Below, piece after piece: positions 1 through 6,510 of a DNA stretch of 11,745 nucleotides. How positions within the stretch are numbered: the stretch's first letter is position 1; each line of letters opens with the position of its first letter. Where the stretch lies: contig CAMPJN010000088.1 of assembly GCA_946886875.1 (NCBI GenBank), positions 1 through 11,745 of the forward strand. Reading direction: 5' to 3'. This DNA comes from an uncultured Pseudomonas sp. GTDB lineage: Bacteria; Pseudomonadota; Gammaproteobacteria; Pseudomonadales; Pseudomonadaceae. The translations under genes were made by a program, and so were the position numbers. Under the pieces are notes generated by a model. That model did no database searches. It was not told the DNA's origin and was given only the letters and a program-made list of their open reading frames with translations.

Positions 1-358
1 CCGGCCAGGCGTCGCGGAACTGGTCGATGGTCGGCATCAGCCACTGGAAGCAGCTATGGCACTCGATGGCCATATGCAAACGCCCGGCGGTGCCACCGGC
101 CAGCCGCGCCAGGTCGCGCTCGGCGTCGCGCAGCAGCGGCAGCACGGCATCGGTCAGTTGCAGCAGGCGTAGACCTGCACTGGTGAAACGCACCGGTTTG
201 GTCTTGCGCACGAACAGCGGCATACCCAGGCGCTCCTCCAATTCCTTGAACTGATGCGACAGCGCCGACTGGGTCAGGTGCAGGCGTTCGGCGGCGTCGA
301 CCAGGCTCTCGCTTTCGCGCAGTGCGTGCAGGGTTTTCAAGTGGCGGAGTTCGAGCAT
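1..358 (-). CDS. metR: MetR, LysR-family activator of methionine biosynthesis (5' part, runs off left edge)
   Basis: This is the first 119 codons of a LysR-type transcriptional regulator; the rest lies beyond the left edge. The winged helix-turn-helix occupies about residues 1-60 (MLELRHLKTLHALR, then TQSALSHQFKELEERLG at 29-45). A linker helix follows, and the effector domain opens with AIECHSCFQW at about residue 97. That AIECHSC segment closely matches E. coli MetR and separates it from other LysR proteins. MetR is known to activate metE (and metH), with homocysteine as co-effector. The ATG start is supported by a GGAG five bases upstream. The gene is divergent from metE, the classical metR-metE arrangement, so the shared intergenic region probably controls both genes. 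The visible part shows no damage. Confidence 0.93.
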   Translation of the reverse strand, partial: MLELRHLKTLHALRESESLVDAAERLHLTQSALSHQFKELEERLGMPLFVRKTKPVRFTSAGLRLLQLTDAVLPLLRDAERDLARLAGGTAGRLHMAIECHSCFQWLMPTIDQFRDAWP

Positions 359-392
359 GAGGGCTCCAGGGCATTTCTCGGATCTGCTGTGT

Positions 393-453
393 GTAGGAGC
401 GAGCTTGCTCGCGAACAGCTCAGCTAAAGCATCGCGAGCAAGCTCGCTCCTAC
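393..453. repeat. REP-type inverted repeat pair between metR and metE
   Basis: Two perfectly complementary 22-base arms (393-414 and 432-453) flank a 17-base spacer. The left arm begins GTAGGAGCGAGC and the right arm ends GCTCGCTCCTAC. Each arm is itself an imperfect palindrome (GCGAGC-TT-GCTCGC). This is the layout of a paired REP (REPIN) of the kind dispersed in Pseudomonas genomes and mobilised in trans by RAYT transposases; none is encoded here. As RNA it could form a strong hairpin in the metR 5' region. Confidence 0.85.
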
Positions 454-506
454 AGTCATGTTGGCTAGATGAACATGAGGATAACTATAGATCAAGGCGA
501 ATATGT

Positions 507-519
507 TGAGTTTTTCTCA
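507..519. promoter_or_regulatory. Candidate MetR binding site upstream of metE
   Basis: TGAG-TTTTT-CTCA is a perfect 4-base inverted repeat with a 5-base spacer, 57 bases before the metE ATG. The E. coli MetR consensus is TGAA-N5-TTCA, so this differs by one symmetric change in each half. A lone TGAA half-site lies at 470-473. No convincing sigma-70 -35/-10 pair stands out in 454-575, as may be expected of an activator-dependent promoter. Assignment rests on motif and position only. Confidence 0.5.
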
Positions 520-575
520 CGATGTCTGGCTGTCGAGAATACTCACCATCTTTTATACCTATGGAGCGTCTCGAC

Positions 576-2882
576 ATGGCCCTGTCCCATTCCCTCGGTT
601 TTCCGCGCATCGGCGCCGACCGTGAACTGAAAAAAGCCCTCGAAGCCCATTGGCGCGGTGAACTGGATCAAGCCGGCCTGCAGGCGGTCGGCCGCCAGCT
701 GCGCGCCGCCCACTGGCAGCTGCAGAAAGACGCCGGCATCGAGTTGCTGCCAGTCGGCGACTTCGCCTGGTACGACCAGGTACTGACCCACTCGCTGACC
801 TTTGGCGTGATCCCCGAGCGCTTTCGCCCGGCAGACGGCAAGCCGAGCCTGGACACTTTGTTCGGTATGGCACGTGGCGTCAGTAGCAGCTGCTGCGGTG
901 GCGCTCACGCTCAAGAGATGACCAAGTGGTTCGACACCAACTATCACTACCTGGTCCCCGAGTTCAGCGCTGACCAGCAGTTCCAGCTGAGCTGGGAGCA
1001 GTTGTTCGAAGAAGTAGAGGAGGCGCACGCCCTGGGCCACAGGGTCAAGCCGGTACTGATCGGCCCGCTGACCTATCTGTGGCTGGGCAAAACCAAGGGT
1101 GCCGATGCTGAAGGTAAGGGCTTTGATCGTCTGGAACTGCTGGAGCGCCTGCTGCCGATCTACGGCGAGATCCTCCAGCGTCTGGCGGCCCAGGGTGTGG
1201 AGTGGGTGCAGATCGATGAGCCAATTCTGGTACTGGATCTGCCGCAGGATTGGAAGAACGCCTTCGAGCGCGCCTACAACCTGCTTCAGCGCGAGCCGGG
1301 CAAGAAGCTGATCGCCACCTACTTCGCCGGCCTGGAAGACAACCTCGGCCTGGCCGCCAGCCTGCCGGTGGATGGCCTGCATATCGATCTGGTGCGTGCC
1401 CCCGAGCAGTTCCCGAGCATTCTCGACCGCCTGCCGGCCTATAAGGTGCTGTCTCTGGGCGTGGTCAACGGGCGCAACGTCTGGCGCACTGATCTGCAAC
1501 AGGTGCTGGCCGTTCTACAGCAGGCCCAGGAGCGTCTGGGCGAGCGCCTGTGGGTGGCGCCGAGCTGCTCGCTGCTGCACAGCCCGGTCGACCTGGCCCG
1601 TGAAGACCAGCTGGATAGCGAGCTGAAAAGCTGGCTGGCCTTCGCCGTGCAGAAGTGCGAGGAAGTCGCCCTGCTGACCCGCGCCCTGAACGATCCGCAG
1701 GACGCCCAGGTGCAGGCGGCCCTGACTGAAAGCAGCGCGGTGCAGGCCAGCCGCGGACAATCGCCGCGCATCCACAAACCGGCGGTGCAGGCGCGTTTGG
1801 CCGCCGTCACCAGCGCCGACAGCCAGCGTCAGTCATGTTTCGCCGCGCGCATCGAGCGACAGCGTGCACGCCTGCAATTGCCGGCGTTCCCTACAACCAC
1901 CATCGGCTCCTTCCCGCAGACAGCGGCGATCCGCCAGGCGCGCCAGGCGTTCAAGCAGGGCAGGTTGGCGGCGGCCGAGTACACCGCGGCCATGCAGGGC
2001 GAAATTCGCCATGCGGTGGAGGTGCAGGAGAACCTCGGCCTGGATGTGCTGGTACATGGCGAGGCCGAGCGCAACGACATGGTCGAGTATTTCGCCGAGC
2101 AGCTCGATGGTTATGCCTTCAGCCGTTTCGGTTGGGTGCAGAGCTATGGCTCACGCTGTGTCAAACCGGCGCTGATCTATGGCGACCTGAGCCGCCCGCG
2201 GCCGATGACGGTGGAATGGATCCGCTATGCGCAAAGCCTCACCGGCAAAGTGATGAAAGGCATGCTGACCGGGCCGGTGACCATGCTGATGTGGTCCTTC
2301 CCGCGCGAGGACATTTCACGCGAGCAGCAAGCGCGGCAGTTGGCCCTGGCGCTGCGCGACGAGGTGCAGGACCTGGAAGCGGCCGGTATCAGAATCGTAC
2401 AGATAGACGAAGCGGCATTCCGCGAAGGTCTGCCACTGCGCAAGGCGCAGTGGCCGGAATACCTGGCCTGGGCGACCGAGGCGTTCCGCCTGTGTGCCTC
2501 GGGTGTACGCGATGAAACGCAGATCCACACCCATATGTGCTACAGCGAATTCAATGACGTGATCGAGGCCATCGCCGCCATGGACGCCGATGTCATCACC
2601 ATCGAAACCTCGCGCTCGGACATGGAACTGCTTGAGGCGTTCGAAGCCTTCGACTACCCCAACGATATAGGTCCCGGGGTCTATGACATCCATTCGCCGC
2701 GGGTGCCGGATACCCAGGAGATGGTCAAACTGATGCGCAAGGCGGCAGGGCGCATTCCCGCCGAGCGTCTGTGGGTCAATCCAGATTGCGGCCTGAAAAC
2801 CCGCGCCTGGGCCGAGACCGAAGCGGCGTTGGTGAATATGGTGGCGGCGGCGCGGCAGCTGCGTGCAGCAGCCGAGGCTTAG
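576..2882 (+). CDS. metE: 5-methyltetrahydropteroyltriglutamate-homocysteine methyltransferase (B12-independent methionine synthase)
   Basis: MetE transfers the methyl group of 5-methyltetrahydropteroyltri-L-glutamate to homocysteine, making methionine in the cytoplasm without cobalamin. The 768-residue product has the usual two-barrel layout. The N-terminal half starts [20 protein letters not shown] and contains [17 protein letters not shown]. The C-terminal catalytic half starts near [12 protein letters not shown]. The zinc ligands are all present: H653 and C655 (IHTHMC), E677 (ETSRSD) and C738 (NPDCGLKTR), spaced as in E. coli H641, C643, E665 and C726. The motif [10 protein letters not shown] replaces E. 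coli QIDEPALREG; I believe this is normal for Pseudomonas. The ATG at 576 is preferred over the in-frame ATG at 522, because GGAG lies 9 bases upstream and homologues begin with this MAL(S/A)H sequence. The gene is divergent from metR and probably activated by it. It ends 32 bases from the convergent FecR-domain gene. Confidence 0.97.
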   Translation: MALSHSLGFPRIGADRELKKALEAHWRGELDQAGLQAVGRQLRAAHWQLQKDAGIELLPVGDFAWYDQVLTHSLTFGVIPERFRPADGKPSLDTLFGMARGVSSSCCGGAHAQEMTKWFDTNYHYLVPEFSADQQFQLSWEQLFEEVEEAHALGHRVKPVLIGPLTYLWLGKTKGADAEGKGFDRLELLERLLPIYGEILQRLAAQGVEWVQIDEPILVLDLPQDWKNAFERAYNLLQREPGKKLIATYFAGLEDNLGLAASLPVDGLHIDLVRAPEQFPSILDRLPAYKVLSLGVVNGRNVWRTDLQQVLAVLQQAQERLGERLWVAPSCSLLHSPVDLAREDQLDSELKSWLAFAVQKCEEVALLTRALNDPQDAQVQAALTESSAVQASRGQSPRIHKPAVQARLAAVTSADSQRQSCFAARIERQRARLQLPAFPTTTIGSFPQTAAIRQARQAFKQGRLAAAEYTAAMQGEIRHAVEVQENLGLDVLVHGEAERNDMVEYFAEQLDGYAFSRFGWVQSYGSRCVKPALIYGDLSRPRPMTVEWIRYAQSLTGKVMKGMLTGPVTMLMWSFPREDISREQQARQLALALRDEVQDLEAAGIRIVQIDEAAFREGLPLRKAQWPEYLAWATEAFRLCASGVRDETQIHTHMCYSEFNDVIEAIAAMDADVITIETSRSDMELLEAFEAFDYPNDIGPGVYDIHSPRVPDTQEMVKLMRKAAGRIPAERLWVNPDCGLKTRAWAETEAALVNMVAAARQLRAAAEA

Positions 2883-2914
2883 CCGAGCACCGCTGGCAGC
2901 CAGGGCGCTTGCGG

Positions 2915-5038
2915 TTATTGACGTTCCATCAGTAGCACGCCTTGGTTGTTCACCGCTGGCTGGTCGATTTTGAACATGTCGTAACCGCCGACGAAGCGAT
3001 CCCCCGGCGCGGCGAAGACGCCGTTGATGTTCCCCGTCACGCAGTTGCTGCAGTTGATATTGCCGCTGATATAGCCGTTATTGATCTGCATTTTTGCATG
3101 GGAGTTGGCGTAGTTGCCGTCGAACAGGACGCTCCAGTTCTGGTTGGCGGTAGTCAGCGACAGGGAGCCGCCACTGATCGCGCCGGTGGTGAAGTCGACC
3201 GAGAATCCACCGCTCATCGCTTGCACAGCGCCGTCGCTGCCGCGGCCCAGGAACACCGGCGCGCTGCCCATCTGAAAAGTCTGGTTGCCGGTCAATTGGG
3301 TGGCACTGGCTGCTTCGGCGGTCAGCCAGTAGGCCGAGTCGTCCTCGAACGAGGTGATGGTGTCGGGTGTGTTGATATCGCCGTAGATATGGATCGGATT
3401 GGCTGCCGACGCGGCCCAACGGCCCCAGCTGATATTGCTGCGGCCGCCTACCGCCGGGTCGTAATCCGTCAGTGTCGCACCGCCTTGGCGGCCAACGTCC
3501 AGTGCGGATTGGGCGGTCGAGTTCGAGTTGAACTCCGGGGCGAGGAAGGCTGAAGGCTTACCGTCCTGAGCGAACACCACGGCGGCACGCATCGGGTAGC
3601 CATCGCGGAAACCCGAGGTGAAGGCGCCGTCGACCAAGCCGCCCAGGGCGTCCACCAGATCCAGCATCTGCGCGCTGCTGGTCGAGATATCGAAACTACG
3701 AAGTTCGAAATTCAGGTGCAGGGCGGAAGGGTCCGCTGTGTAGAACTCCAGGCGGCCGGGGTTCTGTGTGGATTCGCGTACCCCGATCGGCGCGCTGGCC
3801 GCCGTAAGGTGCTCCTGGATATCGCCGAGCAGGGCGTTCAGGCTGGTGTGCGGCTTGTCGAGCAGGATGTTCACCGAGGTCGTCGGCGGTGACGCAGAGC
3901 CGTCCTTGATGAAGTACTTCAGCTCGAAATTGACTGGGCCATTGGCGACGAAATCATAGAGCGACGGGGCCTTGGGCGAGATCAGCGTGGCCAGAACGAC
4001 TTCCGGATTCTGGGTGATGACCACCGCCTCGCGCCGTGCGGGTGCGACGAATTGATCGAACTCGGCGACAAGCAGGCGCGGGTCATCGGTCGACTTGGTC
4101 GTCCAGGGATCGCCGACCGGGTCGGTTTCGATGGGGGCCAGGGTTTCCTGCAACTGTGTATCGGTGACGGTGAAGTCCAGGGTTTCGGTCATCGTCGGGC
4201 TGGTGACTGTGGTTGTCGAGCTGAGCGTGGGCGAAAGGCTGGTCTGGGTGGTTGTCGGCGCGGTAGCGGTAAATGAGCCGGTGGTGCTGGCGCTCGCCGT
4301 TGTGCTGCTGGTGCCGGTGCCGCCGCTGGCGGAACTGCCCGAACTGGTCTCGTTGCTGCTCTCGGTGCTGTTATCAGCCACCGCCTCTTCACTCTCTTCA
4401 GCACCAGCTGGGTTGTTCTGTGTCGCGGCCGGGCCCTGCTGGAAGGCTGCGGGAGGCTCAAGCAAACCAACCGGCGCCTGCCCGGATTCGATCCGCGAGT
4501 AACTGAAATCCATATCCGGGCCCAGATCCAGGGTGCCGCTTTCGTTGTCGACGCTGATGCCACCGTCCCATACCGCCACCACTATGGCCTGCGCCGATTC
4601 CTGCACGACTTCGTAGTGGGTGCCGCGAATGCCGATGCTGGCCGCGCCTGTGGTGACCTTGTAGGAATCCTGCGAGCCCTTGCCGATGCTGCCGGTAATG
4701 GTGCGGAAGCCGCCCTCGACCAGGTGCATCAATACGTTGCCGCCACCATCGGTGGCTGGGGCGTAGGTTTCGATACTGAAATGACTGTTTTCGCGCAGCG
4801 TTAGCAAGGCCTTGTCGACGAAGCGCACCTGCAGCATGCCGGCGCTGCCGGTGGTCAGGGTTTCGCCGACGAAAATCTTGTCGCGCCGGGCCAGCGTACG
4901 CGCCACGCCGTTTTCGCCGAGCGCTTGGGCGTCGCGGGCGAGTATCACCTGGGCAGCTTGTTCGGCGGCCTGGGCCGGCACTAGACACAGGCTCAGAACC
5001 AGGCAGAGCGCGGCGGACAGCCAAGATAACTTCTGCAT
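2915..5038 (-). CDS. Exported FecR-domain protein with Ser/Thr-rich linker and beta-rich C-terminus, possible cargo of the upstream Slam-like protein
   Basis: The 707-residue product begins with a Sec signal peptide ending AQA (residues 22-24). No proper lipobox is visible. A FecR domain spans about residues 31-165 (VGETLTTG 57-64, RFVDKALLTLRENS 72-85, GIRGTHYEV 136-144). Residues about 200-295 are almost all Ser, Thr, Ala and Gly, typical of a flexible surface linker. Residues about 300-540 are not recognised. The last 150 residues or so are Gly/Asn/Ser-rich and strand-like (SVDFTTGAISGGSLSL, NGVFAAPGDRFVGGYDM), which recalls the small TbpB-type barrel at the C-terminus of Slam/type XI cargo. 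A CSNC pair (C663, C666) lies in it. Unlike classical FecR there is no anti-sigma region, and no FecI or TonB receptor gene is nearby. The ATG follows AGGAGGAG that overlaps the upstream stop codon, so the two genes form an operon. The FecR assignment is firm; the cargo role is inferred. Confidence 0.85.
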   Translation of the reverse strand: MQKLSWLSAALCLVLSLCLVPAQAAEQAAQVILARDAQALGENGVARTLARRDKIFVGETLTTGSAGMLQVRFVDKALLTLRENSHFSIETYAPATDGGGNVLMHLVEGGFRTITGSIGKGSQDSYKVTTGAASIGIRGTHYEVVQESAQAIVVAVWDGGISVDNESGTLDLGPDMDFSYSRIESGQAPVGLLEPPAAFQQGPAATQNNPAGAEESEEAVADNSTESSNETSSGSSASGGTGTSSTTASASTTGSFTATAPTTTQTSLSPTLSSTTTVTSPTMTETLDFTVTDTQLQETLAPIETDPVGDPWTTKSTDDPRLLVAEFDQFVAPARREAVVITQNPEVVLATLISPKAPSLYDFVANGPVNFELKYFIKDGSASPPTTSVNILLDKPHTSLNALLGDIQEHLTAASAPIGVRESTQNPGRLEFYTADPSALHLNFELRSFDISTSSAQMLDLVDALGGLVDGAFTSGFRDGYPMRAAVVFAQDGKPSAFLAPEFNSNSTAQSALDVGRQGGATLTDYDPAVGGRSNISWGRWAASAANPIHIYGDINTPDTITSFEDDSAYWLTAEAASATQLTGNQTFQMGSAPVFLGRGSDGAVQAMSGGFSVDFTTGAISGGSLSLTTANQNWSVLFDGNYANSHAKMQINNGYISGNINCSNCVTGNINGVFAAPGDRFVGGYDMFKIDQPAVNNQGVLLMERQ

Positions 5039-5040
5039 AT

Positions 5041-5049
5041 CTCCTCCTA
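5041..5049 (-). promoter_or_regulatory. Strong Shine-Dalgarno overlapping the upstream stop codon
   Basis: Read on the minus strand, the TAG stop of the Slam-like gene (5049-5047) is embedded in TTAGGAGGAGATATG. AGGAGGAG is an almost perfect anti-16S match and sits just before the FecR-domain ATG at 5038. Ribosomes ending the first gene finish on the SD of the second, which favours coupled translation and high output of the second protein. Confidence 0.8.
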
Positions 5050-6396
5050 AAACGCTCGTTGCAAACGCGCCTCGACCCGCCAGCGGTTGTATTCGTACAA
5101 GCTCAGGTTGCTATCGTTATCGGTGTAGCTGGTCTCCAGGGTGACGCTGAGTTTTTTCGCCAGACGGTGGGTCAGGCCGACGGAAAGTTGGTAGGCATCG
5201 TCCTCGCGGCGTTCGCCGAACACCGGGTGGCGGTCCTTGTAGCGGCCGCTGAAGGCGGACACGCCGGCGTACGGTTGCCAATCGTCGGAGGCCTGCCAGA
5301 GCAGCTGATAACCGGCGAAGCTGAAGTCCTTGGCCAAATGCCGACCGCTGGATAAGCGTGGGTTCTCGGTGCCGCCACCGAGGGAGAACTGATGCAGCAA
5401 ACTGCCGTCGAGCAGCTGTAATTGGGCGCTGACGATCGGTTGCAGCACGTCCAGCTCATCGAGTTGGAAGGAGTGTTTATCGAACAGGCCCGAATACAGC
5501 GTAGTCGCTATCTGGGTGCCCCAGTAGTGCCGCCATTGGCCGAAGAAACCGGCGGAGCGCTGATAGGCGTCGCCATCCAGCCAGGTGTGCTGGTATTGCA
5601 GGCCGGCCTGGAACTGTTCGGCGCCGCGTTGATGCACCCAGGCGCTGGTCAGGCCCAGGGTGTCCAGGTCGAAGTCGCTGTTTTCGGTGTTGTGCTTGTG
5701 CTCGCTGTGCAGCTGTACGAAGGCGCGGTTACGCTGGGAAAACGGCCAGTGGTATTTCACCAGGGTGCGCGCCGACAGGTAGGGACTGTCGGTTTCCAGG
5801 GCGCTGTCCGGCAGCTCGAACAGACCGACGACGCGATCGCCGGTGGCGTTATTGATATTGCTGTCGTAGCCGCCGCCGACCTCGACAAAGCCTTCCCAGC
5901 GTTTGATAGCCGCTTCCCGCTCGCGCAGCAGGTGGTCGAGGAAGCGCTCGATATTGCCGGCGACCGCCGCCGGCGGGTTGTGCTCCAGGACCAGGCGGAA
6001 CTGGGTCTCGGCCTCCGCGTGGCGTTTGATCTGGTAAAGCGCGCGGGCGTATTCCAGGCGAAACCGGTCGTTCTCCGGGTACAGCGTCACCAGGCGCTCG
6101 AAGACGAAGCTGGCTTCCTCTGCGCGGCCGGTTTCGAGCGCGGCCAGGCCGTAATAGAAATCGAAGTCCGGGTCGCCTTCTTCTTCGCTCAGGTGTTGCA
6201 CGGCTATTTCATAGGCCGGTTGGTGCTGCTGGCGCTGCAGCAGTTCGGCTACTTGCCGGGCGATTGGGCTACGCTGGTTGGGCGGGGTTTGCGCACTGAG
6301 CTGAGGGCTCCACAGGCAGATCAGCGCCAGGGGCGTGACCAGCCATGGCCGAAGCCTGAACGAGAACGCGGATGGCAAAGCGAAGGCGTTGGTCAC
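5047..6396 (-). CDS. TPR plus outer-membrane beta-barrel protein, DUF560/Slam (type XI secretion)-like
   Basis: The 449-residue product has a Sec signal peptide (LVTPLALICLWSPQLSA, cleavage after about residue 35). A helical periplasmic TPR region follows at about residues 50-150 (FDFYYGLAALETGRAEEASFVFE, then RFRLEYARALYQIKRHAEAE, with gaps between helices). From about residue 168 it becomes an aromatic, alternating-strand barrel, introduced by VEVGGGYDSNINNATGD. That GYDSN-NNA signature typifies DUF560 proteins such as Slam, which move TbpB-like lipoproteins or soluble HphA-type cargo across the outer membrane. The chain ends in Phe (RLQRAF), the usual Bam recognition residue. The start is GTG; the nearest SD-like sequence (AGGGAG) is about 12 bases upstream, and no in-frame ATG improves on it. 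It is first in a two-gene operon. It could instead be another TPR-barrel protein of unknown role, since the family assignment is by motif and architecture. Confidence 0.8.
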   Translation of the reverse strand: MTNAFALPSAFSFRLRPWLVTPLALICLWSPQLSAQTPPNQRSPIARQVAELLQRQQHQPAYEIAVQHLSEEEGDPDFDFYYGLAALETGRAEEASFVFERLVTLYPENDRFRLEYARALYQIKRHAEAETQFRLVLEHNPPAAVAGNIERFLDHLLREREAAIKRWEGFVEVGGGYDSNINNATGDRVVGLFELPDSALETDSPYLSARTLVKYHWPFSQRNRAFVQLHSEHKHNTENSDFDLDTLGLTSAWVHQRGAEQFQAGLQYQHTWLDGDAYQRSAGFFGQWRHYWGTQIATTLYSGLFDKHSFQLDELDVLQPIVSAQLQLLDGSLLHQFSLGGGTENPRLSSGRHLAKDFSFAGYQLLWQASDDWQPYAGVSAFSGRYKDRHPVFGERREDDAYQLSVGLTHRLAKKLSVTLETSYTDNDSNLSLYEYNRWRVEARLQRAF

Positions 6397-6510
6397 TGGC
6401 CGGTCGAGCTCCCTGCAAGATGAAGTTGTTGTTCTGCCAGTCTAGGAGTCAGGTTTGGAATTACCACTATTGCGATCGTTCATATCCCACTGGCTGCCCG
6501 GGGCCAGCCG
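6397..6510. promoter_or_regulatory. Divergent intergenic region between the Slam-like operon and the CHASE2 cyclase
   Basis: These 114 bases must hold promoters for both directions. On the plus strand TTGGAA (6455-6460), 17 bases, then GTTCAT (6478-6483) is a possible but weak sigma-70 promoter. No clear operator, riboswitch or hairpin was seen. The shared position would allow coordinate control of the two transcription units. Confidence 0.35.

Noticed and set aside
522..575. Longer metE reading frame starting at the ATG at 522
   Set aside because: The extra 18 residues have no counterpart in MetE, have no good ribosome site and would lie over the promoter region. GGAG at 563-566 fits the ATG at 576.
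454..575. Cobalamin or SAM riboswitch upstream of metE
   Set aside because: Only about 120 bases are available after the REP pair, and I could not see the conserved B12-box or SAM core elements.
543..1499. 318-codon open frame antisense to metE
   Set aside because: It lies entirely over the strongly conserved metE and its product resembles no family; it is a GC-driven shadow frame.
4970..5038. Lipoprotein signal on the FecR-domain protein, as for TbpB-like Slam cargo
   Set aside because: The cysteines at 12 and 18 are preceded by Leu, not a small residue, so no lipobox is present; AQA cleavage by signal peptidase I is more likely.
5422..6423. 333-codon plus-strand open frame opposite the Slam-like gene
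   Set aside because: The opposite strand has a signal peptide, TPRs and barrel. This frame is Val/Gly/Ala-rich with no domain, as expected of a shadow.
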